NCBI GenBank assembly: GCA_031415695.1
Contig: JANOSH010000061.1
Span: forward strand, 62,001 to 126,000
DNA length: 64,000 nucleotides
Source of the DNA: JANOSH01 sp031415695
GTDB lineage: Bacteria; Actinomycetota; Acidimicrobiia; Acidimicrobiales; Ilumatobacteraceae
Reading direction: 5' to 3'
Below are positions 9,831 to 18,657 of this stretch, one piece after another. Each line of letters starts with the position of its first letter. The stretch's first letter is position 1. The notes beneath the pieces are model-generated. The model saw only the letters and a list, made by a program, of their open reading frames with translations, was not told the DNA's origin and did no database searches. Made by a program: the position numbers and the translations under genes.

Positions 9831-11198
9831 CTACACAGCGACCGATCCGCCGATGAGAGTTGACCGAACGCTGACAGCACGAAGGTCGTCGAACAGCCGA
9901 GCCAGCGGCCGGTCAACCAGACACAGGTCGGCTGGCACACCGACCTCAACACGCCGGGAGATACCATCGGCAGGCCGATCAAGTGGGCCTAAAAAGAGCC
10001 CGAGAGCCACCCGGCCACTCACGGCTTCGGCGCCACCGAGCACTCTGCCCCCTGGGGTTGCACGGTCCACGGCTGCTGCCATTGCCAGCCACGGGTTGGC
10101 CGAGCCGTACGGGGCGTCGGTACTGCCTGCGACTCGAAGCCCAGCGGCAATCAACGACCCGCACCGCCACAGGTCCGGTATGTCGACGCGATCGACGTCG
10201 TCCAAATAACTGTCGCCGCGCTCGGCAACAAAATGCGGTTGCGTTACGACCGTCAAGTCGTGCGCACGCACCCTCAGCGCCTCGTCCAAACTCATCACGG
10301 CACCATGCTCGACCCTGTCACCCGGAAACGATCCGGCCTCGTCCCATGCGGCCAAGGCGAGCAGTAGGCCAACCCGCGTAACGCAGTGAACAGCTACGGC
10401 CGTGCCGTCGTTGTGTAGCCGCCTGAACACGCTGATGAGTTCGGACAGGTCGGGCAAATGGTGATCGCCAATCACCACTTTGGCGGGTCCACGGATTGCC
10501 CACGAAGTCGGGCCGAGAGACGGCCCACCTGTGTGCACCACGTGCTGGCGAATGGAGCCGACACGTTGCGCGTCGACAACGGTGCGCAGGTAACCGACAT
10601 CGCTGGTGGGCGTGGCATCGGTAACACCCGTTACCCCAAAACCCGCTAGAAGCCGCCCGACAACCGCGAGGTCAGGCGTAATCGAACCAGCACGTCGACG
10701 AATCCAATCGTCCATTCTGAACAGCCGTCCGGTTGGCGTTCCCGTCGTATCACGTTCGATACCTGGGTCCGTGGCACCATCCACACCGAGGAGCTCGAGT
10801 GCCAACGAGTTCAGAATCCACAATGCGCCTGATCGATGTTGTACCCGAACTGGCCTGTGAGAAATGACAGCATCGAGCTGATATCTGTCGATAGCTCCAA
10901 CCGCCTCGTGGTACCCCTGAGCCCTAATCCATGGGCCGGGTGGCGCGTGGCGCAGCGCGTCGAGTCCGCCGCTTACATCCACCGACGCGAGCGACGCCCC
11001 GAGGGCAAGCAGGTGCAGATGATGGTCGTGCAGGCCCGGCAGCAACGCCCCACCATCGGCGTCGAGGTGTGGACCGAGTGACCGCTTCTGACCTCGCGGC
11101 ACGATCGATTCAATTCGTCCGCCTGCGAGTTGTACGTCGACCAGTACACCGTCGACCTCGGCGTTGACAATCACAAGCGGGTCGATCGGGTCGGTCAC
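9831..11198 (-). CDS. Amidohydrolase (YtcJ-like)
   Basis: A 455-residue metal-dependent hydrolase. The N terminus forms the small beta-sandwich (IVNAEVDGVLVDVQLAGGRI), followed by the metal-binding HDHHLHLL motif at about residues 58-65 (HxH), a later conserved His-containing strand (VAVHCVTRVG) and a C-terminal GSTDAPYGSANPW segment in which the Asp is the usual last metal ligand. The ending, VGVPADLCLVDRPLARLFDDL, is typical of the family. It starts with a GTG in a 4-bp GTGA overlap with the stop of the CoA-transferase gene, so the two are co-translated. The substrate is unknown; pairing with a family III CoA-transferase suggests degradation of an amide or cyclic compound via a CoA ester. 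Confidence 0.8.
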   Translation of the reverse strand: MTDPIDPLVIVNAEVDGVLVDVQLAGGRIESIVPRGQKRSLGPHLDADGGALLPGLHDHHLHLLALGASLASVDVSGGLDALRHAPPGPWIRAQGYHEAVGAIDRYQLDAVISHRPVRVQHRSGALWILNSLALELLGVDGATDPGIERDTTGTPTGRLFRMDDWIRRRAGSITPDLAVVGRLLAGFGVTGVTDATPTSDVGYLRTVVDAQRVGSIRQHVVHTGGPSLGPTSWAIRGPAKVVIGDHHLPDLSELISVFRRLHNDGTAVAVHCVTRVGLLLALAAWDEAGSFPGDRVEHGAVMSLDEALRVRAHDLTVVTQPHFVAERGDSYLDDVDRVDIPDLWRCGSLIAAGLRVAGSTDAPYGSANPWLAMAAAVDRATPGGRVLGGAEAVSGRVALGLFLGPLDRPADGISRRVEVGVPADLCLVDRPLARLFDDLRAVSVRSTLIGGSVAV

Positions 11199-12253
11199 GG
11201 CGACACCAATTGCGCTGCGGACCGACTGAGCGCCACATCGAGCAGCACCCCGCCGCCGGCGGCTAACGCGGAGAGGACCGCGGTAGCCGCAGTGATACCG
11301 GCGAGCGGATCGGCCATGGCATCACCGACAAAACAGGGCCCGTCGCCGTCCCACGCAACGAGCCCAGCCGAAGCCGCAGCGTCGTCGCCAAACGCCACCC
11401 AGTTGTCGGCCGGAGGTACACGACCGTGACCGGTAATCGAAACCCAAACCGCTGCCGACGATGTCGCTGGGCCGAGGCCAAGGTGCCGCAACGCCCGGGG
11501 ACGAGATGCTTCGATGACGACATCGGCATCGTCGAACAAGCGGGCCAGGTGTGAGCGTCCAGCAGATGTACCGAAGTCGATAGATACGCACTGTTTTTGG
11601 TCGTTCAGGGACTCGAAGAGTTCCCGCGAACCGCCACGGGCTCCGTCGGGACGAGCGGTGCTTTCCACCTTGATGACGCGACAGCCGGACTGCCCAAGTA
11701 TCCGCCCGCACAGTGGCCCGGCCCACAACGACGACAGGTCGACAACCACCGGCGTTGCGCGAGGTCGACGGGCAGGTCGAACCGTCTTAAGGACCGGAGG
11801 TCGACCGTCGAGCCGGGTTTCACCCACGACCGAGACTGCTAGACCGACCAGACGCGCCCGCTCGACAATGTGGGCTTTCGTACATCCGATAAGGCTGTCG
11901 CCAACCGTGACCCAGACGTCGTCGTGCTCGTCGATGTCGTCGCATTCCAACCACGCCGGCACCAGGTCACGGTCGGGTTGGCGGGCGAGACTCACCGCAA
12001 TCCAGCCATCGAGGGTCGGCAGTAACCGACACGCTCCACCGCAACTGTTTGCTCCCGCCCGGCTGAAACCTAGAAGATCGGCGCGTTCCAGGATCAGGTC
12101 AAGCGGATCGAGGACCTGCCCTCCGGCCGTTGCTAGTTCGTTGCCCAGGTCGGCCAGGCGGCTCACAATCTCCGGCGCAGGTGACAGCCCGGGCCGATCG
12201 GCCCGACCCACCAGATGGTTGAGTCGTTGCGCCCGGGTGTTCACGACCTTCAT
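11195..12253 (-). CDS. CaiB/BaiF (family III) CoA-transferase
   Basis: A 352-residue protein. It opens with NHLVGRADRPGL and a helical N-terminal region; the segment CGGACRLLPTLDGWIAVSLAR is followed by the Rossmann-like CaiB/BaiF core starting VVVDLSSLWAGPLCGRILGQ, then VIKVESTARPDG, a SIDFGT motif and a VVIEASRPRALRHLGLGP stretch. These enzymes move CoA between carboxylic acids. The start at 12253 is only 21 bp from the divergent enoyl-CoA hydratase start, so the promoters must overlap or be leaderless. The conserved ALTGRADG-type beginning argues that this start is close to correct. Downstream it overlaps the amidohydrolase by 4 bp. Confidence 0.82.
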   Translation of the reverse strand: MKVVNTRAQRLNHLVGRADRPGLSPAPEIVSRLADLGNELATAGGQVLDPLDLILERADLLGFSRAGANSCGGACRLLPTLDGWIAVSLARQPDRDLVPAWLECDDIDEHDDVWVTVGDSLIGCTKAHIVERARLVGLAVSVVGETRLDGRPPVLKTVRPARRPRATPVVVDLSSLWAGPLCGRILGQSGCRVIKVESTARPDGARGGSRELFESLNDQKQCVSIDFGTSAGRSHLARLFDDADVVIEASRPRALRHLGLGPATSSAAVWVSITGHGRVPPADNWVAFGDDAAASAGLVAWDGDGPCFVGDAMADPLAGITAATAVLSALAAGGGVLLDVALSRSAAQLVSP

Positions 12254-12274
12254 GAGATGGCATCATGCCCGGTG

Positions 12275-13237
12275 ATGACCCACTCCGTCGAAGAACTCAA
12301 AGTTTTACTGAAGAGCGGCCTCGCCCACGAGCAGCTATCCGCGTTCTCGCATAACGGTCCAATTCTGGTCGATGTGGCGTCGGATTCGCATCGCACGTTC
12401 GACCTCGGTCATCTCCCGGCGGTGGTGCTTGGTATTGGCGAACCGGGGTCGGCCGCGGCCCAAGCGTGTGACGCAGTTCTCGATGCCGACGATCCTTGGC
12501 TCGACCTCATCATCAGCAATGGCACACGCCACCCAATTGCAGCAGCGTCCCTGGCAGTCCTGCTTCGAGGCAGCGCCGATCGTTCGATCAGTGATGGCCT
12601 GGCGGCTGAATCGCTGTTGTACTCGACGCTGCAATCGGGGCCCGAGTTCGCGACGTGGCGGGCGCATCGAACGCCAGTCGTGCGAGCACCCGAGGCGGGC
12701 GAACCAGTGCTCGTTGTGTGGCAGGACAACACGTTGCGCCTCACGCTTCATCGGCCGTCGGTTCACAACGCGTTCAGCATCGCCATACGCGATGCGTTGT
12801 ACGACGCTCTGACCGCAGCTCGTCAAGACCCGAGCGTCACCGTAATTCTCGATGGTGTGGGGCCATCTTTTTGCAGCGGCGGATTCCTCGATGAATTTGG
12901 TACGTTCACTGATCCTGCCACGGCGCATATCGTGCGGCTCACGCGCTCGGTTGGCTCCCTGATCGCCGCCATGGCGAACCGTGTGCACTGCGAACTCCAC
13001 GGTGCTTGCCTCGGTGCAGGCATCGAGCTTCCTGCGTTTGCGGGCCATGTGACTGCCCGCGAGGGCACGACCTTTGGACTACCTGAGATTGGGCTCGGGT
13101 TGGTTCCGGGCGCCGGCGGAACTGTGAGTTTGCCGCGCCGAATCGGGCGACAACGAACAGCGCTTCTGGCGTTGAGCGGGCAACGGATCACTACCCCAAC
13201 CGCTCTCGAGTGGGGGCTCATCGACGCAGTGGTCTAG
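12275..13237 (+). CDS. Enoyl-CoA hydratase/isomerase with an N-terminal extension
   Basis: This 320-residue protein has a crotonase fold from about residue 155 onward: the HRPSVHNAFS substrate-binding loop, the oxyanion segment FCSGGFLDEF, HGACLGAGIELPAFAG and the PEIGLGLVPGAGG active-site stretch with its Glu. About 110 residues precede the usual crotonase start; they resemble the N-terminal region of longer crotonase-like proteins but I cannot name a domain. The ATG at 12275 was chosen over upstream starts that would run into the divergent CoA-transferase gene, 21 bp away. It probably acts with that gene in degrading a CoA-activated acid. The C terminus ends soon after LIDAVV, which is short: the trimerisation tail is missing. 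Confidence 0.78.
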   Translation: MTHSVEELKVLLKSGLAHEQLSAFSHNGPILVDVASDSHRTFDLGHLPAVVLGIGEPGSAAAQACDAVLDADDPWLDLIISNGTRHPIAAASLAVLLRGSADRSISDGLAAESLLYSTLQSGPEFATWRAHRTPVVRAPEAGEPVLVVWQDNTLRLTLHRPSVHNAFSIAIRDALYDALTAARQDPSVTVILDGVGPSFCSGGFLDEFGTFTDPATAHIVRLTRSVGSLIAAMANRVHCELHGACLGAGIELPAFAGHVTAREGTTFGLPEIGLGLVPGAGGTVSLPRRIGRQRTALLALSGQRITTPTALEWGLIDAVV

Positions 13238-13291
13238 CCCCTGCTAGCACTTCGGGAACAGTTTCGCTGCGAGTGGTGTAAGTATCGGTGA

Positions 13292-13831
13292 GTGGACGAC
13301 GACGAACTGGTAGCGGCCGCGCGTGGCGGCAATCAGGCGGCTTTTGGCAGCCTGGTCGAGCGTCATCGCCACGACGCGCTCCGGGTCGCGTACGGCATCG
13401 CCGATGGTGAAGCCGACGACGTCGCGCAAGAGGCGTTCGTCAAGGCGTACCGCAACCTGATGCAGTTCCGAGCCGGTTCTGCCTTTCGACCCTGGCTCTT
13501 GACCATCGTCGCCAACGAGGCACGCAATCGGCGGCGCAGCTTTCTGCGGAGAAACGCGCTGGTACTGCGCGTCCGGGCGGCCGAACCGTCGGGCTTGGTC
13601 AACGACGACCCGGCCGACGCCGTGCTGCACCAGGCGCGCCGAGAGACACTTGTGGCGGCGCTCTCTCGACTCTCGGACCCCGACCGCGAGGTGCTGTCAC
13701 TGCGATACTTCGCCCAATTGACCGAGGCAGAAATGGCCGCCGCTCTCGGCTGTGCCTCTGGGACCGTGAAGTCGAGATTGTCGCGAGCGCTTGGCCGACT
13801 ACGAACCGAACTGGGCGAGGTCGACCAGTGA
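13292..13831 (+). CDS. ECF-type RNA polymerase sigma factor
   Basis: A 179-residue sigma-70 family protein from a GTG at 13292. Region 2 runs about residues 15-80 (HRHDALRVAYGIADGEADDVAQEAFVKAY, then FRPWLLTIVANEARNRRR); region 4 is about 120-170 with the HTH AEMAAALGCASGTVKSRLSRALGRLR. There is no region 3, as usual for ECF factors. It recruits RNA polymerase to a small regulon, commonly envelope stress. The next gene starts inside its stop codon (GTGA overlap) and encodes a single-pass membrane protein, the usual arrangement for a sigma/anti-sigma pair. Confidence 0.9.
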   Translation: MDDDELVAAARGGNQAAFGSLVERHRHDALRVAYGIADGEADDVAQEAFVKAYRNLMQFRAGSAFRPWLLTIVANEARNRRRSFLRRNALVLRVRAAEPSGLVNDDPADAVLHQARRETLVAALSRLSDPDREVLSLRYFAQLTEAEMAAALGCASGTVKSRLSRALGRLRTELGEVDQ

Positions 13832-14610
13832 CTCCACTCGAGAACGAGCTCATCGACCTCTGCCGCTATCTGGACCATGGCGACGGCGTCGACCTCGCCC
13901 ACAGTGTGCTGTTACGGATCGGTTCGCGCCGTCGCATCGGTCCGCCCCCGACCTGGCTGCGGGTTGCCGCAGCCGTCGTGTTGGCCATTGCTCTCGTTGC
14001 GGCCATTCCGACGACGCGCCGTGCCGTCGCCCGTCTGTTCGGCATCGGTGCAATCGAATTTCGTCCGGTCGAGATCCCCGTGCCGGTTGCGCCGTCGCCC
14101 GAGAACACGGTTCCCGGGTCGGTCGCGTCAACACTCACGACGTCGGCGCTCGCCCCAACCTCTGCGGTTCCCGTGGTAGCGCCGCCGACTGGTGATCCCC
14201 TGGCCGCTGTTCGTTCGCAGCTGACGTTTACCCCTCGGCTTGCGGGTTCCGAGGCTGGACCGGTTCGGCGAGTCGAGGTGGACACGTCGATACCTGGGGG
14301 CATTCTTGTCATCACATACGACCGGTTCACGTTGGTCGAACTCGCGAGCAACGCCAACAACTATCCGGTGATGGCCAAGCTCATCCCACCCGGCACAACC
14401 AGCCGGTACGTCGAAGTTGGCAACGACGGCGGCGTTTGGGTGGAAGGCGTTCACGAGATCAGCTATGTGGCGCCCGACGGGCAGGTACGAACCGATTCGG
14501 TACGCTTGAGCGACAACGCGCTCATCTGGACGCCGAGCGGCATCACGCTTCGGATCGAGGGTTTCGAGCGCATGGAGGATGCGCTGAAAATGGCTAGCAC
14601 CGTTCGGTAG
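13828..14610 (+). CDS. Putative membrane anti-sigma factor
   Basis: A 260-residue protein translationally coupled to the ECF sigma gene (GTGA overlap, 13828-13831). It has a short cytoplasmic N-terminal region (about residues 1-45, ENELIDLCRYLDHGDG), one membrane helix at about 46-65 (VAAAVVLAIALVAAIP), a Pro/Ser/Thr linker and an extracytoplasmic domain of about 160 residues with no family I recognise. The N-terminal region has a single cysteine and lacks the HxxxCxxC zinc motif of ZAS-type anti-sigmas. Function is inferred from the overlap and topology. Confidence 0.7.
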   Translation: MTPLENELIDLCRYLDHGDGVDLAHSVLLRIGSRRRIGPPPTWLRVAAAVVLAIALVAAIPTTRRAVARLFGIGAIEFRPVEIPVPVAPSPENTVPGSVASTLTTSALAPTSAVPVVAPPTGDPLAAVRSQLTFTPRLAGSEAGPVRRVEVDTSIPGGILVITYDRFTLVELASNANNYPVMAKLIPPGTTSRYVEVGNDGGVWVEGVHEISYVAPDGQVRTDSVRLSDNALIWTPSGITLRIEGFERMEDALKMASTVR

Positions 14611-14643
14611 GAACCAAACCTAGCCTGGCGGTGTAGAGACAGT

Positions 14644-15765
14644 ATGCGAACCTCACGTCTCACTGTTTGCCTAGCGCTCCTACTGGCCGCATGTGCCTCG
14701 ACGCCGATAACCGCAACGTCAACTGGGCCAACGCCGACGTCATCTGTGCCGACGCCGACCTCATCCGTGCCAACACCACCAACAACTGTGCCAACGCCGA
14801 CGACGCGAACACCTCGCGCCGCCGGACAACTGCCCGACGCGCTCATCGAAGTCAATGGTGCGCTCATGGCGGTGCAGCCTTCCGGCACTAATCCAGTCTG
14901 GACACTTGATCGCGCTGTCGCTTCAGCCAACGGTGCCGCGGCATTTCGTGTTGTCGACAACGCCAAGCTCGTTCGCTACAACACTGCAACGGCAGCACCA
15001 ACCGGTGAATGGCGGCTGCCCGCCGGTGCAGCATGGCGCGTCGCGGTCGTCGACATCAGCGGCTCCCACGTTGTACTGACCGACGGCGTCGTCGACGGGG
15101 CGCATCGGGTTTCCTCAACTCGCTTGGCAGTATGGAACGCCCGCTCCCCCGACTCGCCCCATGTCGCCAAGCTAACAGGAACCATCGAACCCGAAGCGGT
15201 GTCACCAGACGGGAGCACTGTCTACGTTCTGGACCACCGCTCCACCTACTACCGGGTGCGAGCCTTCAGCGTGAATACTGGCGAACTCAACGACACCTAC
15301 GGCCAAGATAAGAGCCCTCCCGAAGACATGCACGGCGAGCCGATTCGAGCCGTACCTTCGCCGGACGGTCAGATGTTGTCGACGTTGTATCGAGTTCCTG
15401 GTGGCAGCCACGAACCGTTTGTTCATGTACTCCATCTTGAACAGGGGTGGTCGTATTGCGCCGACCTGCCTCAAGGCACCTATACATCCATGACTGCGTC
15501 ACTCGACGGTCGAACGTTGTACATCGGGGCCACGGATGGCTCCTGGCTCACACTCAACCTCGGCGCAATACAAGCCTTCGCAGCGGTTCCGGTAGACGTG
15601 CATCGTGCGTCACAACCACCAGTACCGTTGGCCGCCGGCGGAGCGTTCGTGAGCGAACGCGGCGTCGTAGCTGCCGACAGTGTGGGGGTCGTGTGGTATC
15701 GAGATGGACAGCCCTTAGCACGGCTTGATCAGCGGGTCGATCGGTTGATAACGCTCGCCTCATGA
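14644..15765 (+). CDS. Beta-propeller-like secreted lipoprotein
   Basis: A 373-residue protein with a lipoprotein signal (LALLLAACAS, lipobox Cys at about residue 17), a Thr/Pro/Ser-rich linker with an imperfect repeat of PTPTSSV, and a long domain that reads like WD40/YncE beta-propeller blades (for example SPDGSTVYVLDH, SPDGQMLSTLY and SLDGRTLYIGATDG, spaced roughly evenly). It lies 33 bp after the putative anti-sigma gene in the same direction, so it may be in the same operon and could be the sensed or regulated envelope component. No enzyme motif is visible. Confidence 0.75.
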   Translation: MRTSRLTVCLALLLAACASTPITATSTGPTPTSSVPTPTSSVPTPPTTVPTPTTRTPRAAGQLPDALIEVNGALMAVQPSGTNPVWTLDRAVASANGAAAFRVVDNAKLVRYNTATAAPTGEWRLPAGAAWRVAVVDISGSHVVLTDGVVDGAHRVSSTRLAVWNARSPDSPHVAKLTGTIEPEAVSPDGSTVYVLDHRSTYYRVRAFSVNTGELNDTYGQDKSPPEDMHGEPIRAVPSPDGQMLSTLYRVPGGSHEPFVHVLHLEQGWSYCADLPQGTYTSMTASLDGRTLYIGATDGSWLTLNLGAIQAFAAVPVDVHRASQPPVPLAAGGAFVSERGVVAADSVGVVWYRDGQPLARLDQRVDRLITLAS

Positions 15766-15772
15766 TTGGCGG

Positions 15773-16621
15773 CTAGACCGCCAACAGCAACCGAATACCA
15801 ATCACCAAGCTGAACAGCATCGTCACGCCACCAACGGCAGTAACGACGATTCGATGTCTCAGTAACCGCTGGAACCCGAAGGTGCTGGCAGCAGTGACGA
15901 CGGTGTTTGCGGCCACGAGACCAACCACGAAGAATGCAAGCAGACCGGTACTCGTGGCCTTGCCGGTAGCGTTAGCCGCTGCGGCGAAGATGAGCACCTG
16001 AGTTGGAGTTTCAGCCCCGATGCCGTGCAGAACACCAATACCAAATGCCGAGCGTTGACTCGACGTCCGAAACGGATCGTCAGGCAACTGTGCCGTGTGC
16101 CGATGGGCATGACTGTGGCCTACCGCGACCGACTTGCGCACTGCGTCTTGGGCTGTCAACACGCGATGGGAATGCTGATGAGGCAACCGGTCATGATCGT
16201 GGGGGTGATCGTGATCGATAACTACCGTCTCGCCAGGCCGGCGTATTCGGCTGATCAATCGCTTGAACGCGTCGACAAGGAGCATCTGTCGGCTGCGCAT
16301 CGGGGCGGCTCCTCGCGTACGCACGATTGTCCACGCCATCCACAAGCCAAGGCCGACAAGGCTAACCCCCACCACCCGGCCCAACGCAGCATCGAGACCC
16401 GCAGAAACAAACTGACCGAAAAGAACGGCCACGGCACCAAGAAACAACACCATGGCTGCGTGACCGAATGCGTAAAGCGTGCCAAGCCACATGGACCGCC
16501 GCCGGCTGGTCTGGGAACCGGTGAGATCGGTCAACGCCGCAAGGTGATCCCAATCGAAACCGTGCCGAAACCCGAATGCCAGGGCGCCTGCAAACGCGCC
16601 AGCTCCGAGAAGTGAACTCAT
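15773..16621 (-). CDS. NiCoT/RcnA-type nickel-cobalt transporter
   Basis: A 282-residue integral membrane protein from the ATG at 16621. The first helix is followed by FRHGFDWDHLAALTD, the equivalent of the HAxDADH metal-binding signature of nickel/cobalt permeases. About six membrane helices follow. A cytoplasmic loop near residues 130-190 is rich in His and Asp (DHDHPHDHD, then HQHSH and GHSHAHRH), which should bind Ni, Co or Zn. GIGVLHGIGAETPTQVLIF is the second conserved helix. Upstream in-frame residues before 16621 are not membrane-like, hence this start. Import or export cannot be decided; the His-rich loop is common in efflux members. It converges on the lipoprotein gene with an 8-bp gap. 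Confidence 0.82.
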   Translation of the reverse strand: MSSLLGAGAFAGALAFGFRHGFDWDHLAALTDLTGSQTSRRRSMWLGTLYAFGHAAMVLFLGAVAVLFGQFVSAGLDAALGRVVGVSLVGLGLWMAWTIVRTRGAAPMRSRQMLLVDAFKRLISRIRRPGETVVIDHDHPHDHDRLPHQHSHRVLTAQDAVRKSVAVGHSHAHRHTAQLPDDPFRTSSQRSAFGIGVLHGIGAETPTQVLIFAAAANATGKATSTGLLAFFVVGLVAANTVVTAASTFGFQRLLRHRIVVTAVGGVTMLFSLVIGIRLLLAV

Positions 16622-16756
16622 GCATCCATCATCGCACGTAAGCCCCGGGCACGATCTCGCCCGAGCGCGGTATCGAAAAACGATCCTGCAGCCGGACGAG
16701 AAAGTGTTCATTGTGGGGGACTCGGAGCACCCTCGTGAATCTGTACGATCTTCGAG

Positions 16757-17488
16757 ATGAGCATTGCCGCCAGCTCGCTATACGCCCGCCTACCCGACCC
16801 CATGAAACGGTGGGCGATCTGGGCAAACCGTCATCGCCCAGGAAACCGCATCCGATGGGGAAACGTTCGTCGACCCGAACCGTTCAGCAATCACCACGGT
16901 TTCGACCGCGGGTTGCCGGTCGATCGTGTGTTCGTCGAGTCATTTCTCAACGAACACCGATCGCTTATCCGCGGCCGCGGCCTAGAGGTGAAGAACCCGG
17001 CCTACCTTCGACGTTACGGCTCCGCCATGACGTCGGTCAGTTCCGTCGATATCGACCCGACCAATACCGAGGCGACGATCATCGCCGACCTCACGGTGCC
17101 GTTCTCGCTGCCGGCCGAAGCATTCGATTGCATCGTGTTCACCCAGGTATTGCAATTCCTAGCCGACGACCGAGCTGCCATCGCCAACTTGTGGCAGGCC
17201 ATCGCACCCGGGGGCGCATTGCTGATAACTGTTCCAACTGGTGGCCGGCAGATGCCAGCTGTCGAAGGCCCAGACTACCGCCGGTACCAGCCACTCGGCC
17301 TGGAATGGTTGTTGCAACAACTCACTCCCGCGCCCGAGATTCGAATGCGAGCCTACGGTTCCCTCGTGACCAAGGTGGCCGACGTGTTGGGGGTGGCGCG
17401 TGAAGAACTGAACAATACCGAGCTAGTCGCGACTGACGACCGCTTTCTGGTCATAGCCGCTGCCGTTGCCTTCAAGCCTGCTCACTGA
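16757..17488 (+). CDS. Class I SAM-dependent methyltransferase
   Basis: A 243-residue methyltransferase. It opens with WGNVRRPEPFSNHHGFDRGLPVDRVFVESFL, the pattern of methyltransferases that act in cell-envelope glycan clusters, then a shortened motif I (IRGRGLEVKNPAYLRRYG), VDIDP as motif II, a FDCIVFTQVLQFLAD motif IV/post and LWQAIAPGGALLITVP. Motif I lacks the usual GxGxG, as in that subgroup. The promoter is a good leaderless example: TACGAT at 16744-16749, seven bases, then ATG. The acceptor is unknown and no glycosyltransferase is adjacent. Confidence 0.82.
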   Translation: MSIAASSLYARLPDPMKRWAIWANRHRPGNRIRWGNVRRPEPFSNHHGFDRGLPVDRVFVESFLNEHRSLIRGRGLEVKNPAYLRRYGSAMTSVSSVDIDPTNTEATIIADLTVPFSLPAEAFDCIVFTQVLQFLADDRAAIANLWQAIAPGGALLITVPTGGRQMPAVEGPDYRRYQPLGLEWLLQQLTPAPEIRMRAYGSLVTKVADVLGVAREELNNTELVATDDRFLVIAAAVAFKPAH

Positions 17489-17551
17489 TACGCCAGACAG
17501 AACGTCACCACCCAGGTGGACAGCGTCGTACGCCCGGGCCGATGATGCACT

Positions 17552-18577
17552 ATGCAGTTCGATCTCATGGTTGGCGCAACTACCTGGAAGTCAGCAGCGG
17601 ACACGGCCCGCGCTATCGAGGCGCACGGGTTTTCTGGCATGCTGTTCACCGAAACCAGCCAAACACCGTGGATGTCAATCGCCGCTGCGGCCACCGCCGC
17701 TCCCACGCTGGAGTTATCGACCGGTATTGCTGTTGCATTCCCGCGTAGCCCAATGGTGACCGCGTCGATTGCCTGGGAACTCGCGCAGAACACCAACGGG
17801 AGGTTCCGGCTTGGGCTTGGGAGCCAGGTCAAAGCGCATGTCGAACGCCGGTACGGTGCCGAGTTCGACCCACCAGGACCACGCCTGCGAGACTACGTAC
17901 TCGCGGTGAAAGCTTGCCTTGCCGCCTTCTCGGGTGAGCGTCTCGACCACAAGGGGCCGTATTACTCGCTCAGTCTCCTACCCGCGGCATGGGCGCCGCA
18001 ACGCCACGACTTCACCGACATCAAGGTCGACATCTCAGCCGTTGGACCGTGGATGTGTCGCATGGCCGGCGAGGTAGCCGACGGTATCCATGTTCATCCG
18101 CTCCACTCGATCAACTACATCGAGCACCGCCTGCTACCGGCCGTAGCCGAAGGAGCCAGCCGAGCAGGTCGCTCACGTGACGCTGTCGATCTCATCATCC
18201 CGGTGTTCGCCGTCGCGGGCGATACCCCCGAGGAGCGAGCGCCCATGTTGGCGCGCGCCCGTTCCCAAATTGCGTTCTACGGGTCTACGCGCAACTACGC
18301 GTTCCAGTTCGATGACCTCGGGTTTGAGGGCACCTCGGCCCGGCTCAACGAGCGACTCAAGGCTGGCGACGTTGCTGGCATGTCCGATGAAATCACCGAC
18401 GAAATGCTCGGCCACTTCGCAGTCGTTGCGCGCTGGGACGAGCTGGCGGATCGCCTGGTCGCCCGATACCAGGGAACTGCGGCACGACTGGTTACGTACC
18501 TGACTGCCGAGTCGCTCCACCGATCGCCAGAGTCAATCGGCCGCTGGGGCGAAGTGGCACGCGCCGTCCGCAGCTAG
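17552..18577 (+). CDS. LLM-class F420-dependent oxidoreductase
   Basis: A 341-residue luciferase-like TIM-barrel protein. Characteristic pieces are GFSGMLFTETSQTPW, LELSTGIAVAFPRSPMVTASIAWEL, NGRFRLGLGSQVKAHVERRYG, RLRDYVLAVKACL and GEVADGIHVHPLHS. The family, close to TIGR03617, uses coenzyme F420 in actinobacteria, which supports the host assignment. The substrate is unknown. It lies 63 bp after the methyltransferase in the same direction and may be co-transcribed. Confidence 0.87.
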   Translation: MQFDLMVGATTWKSAADTARAIEAHGFSGMLFTETSQTPWMSIAAAATAAPTLELSTGIAVAFPRSPMVTASIAWELAQNTNGRFRLGLGSQVKAHVERRYGAEFDPPGPRLRDYVLAVKACLAAFSGERLDHKGPYYSLSLLPAAWAPQRHDFTDIKVDISAVGPWMCRMAGEVADGIHVHPLHSINYIEHRLLPAVAEGASRAGRSRDAVDLIIPVFAVAGDTPEERAPMLARARSQIAFYGSTRNYAFQFDDLGFEGTSARLNERLKAGDVAGMSDEITDEMLGHFAVVARWDELADRLVARYQGTAARLVTYLTAESLHRSPESIGRWGEVARAVRS

Positions 18578-18657
18578 CCAGGCAAGCGATCGCGGCCCGT
18601 ACAACGAGGAACCCACCTAGATGAAGGACCCAAACAACTTTGTCACAGGGCCCCGTC

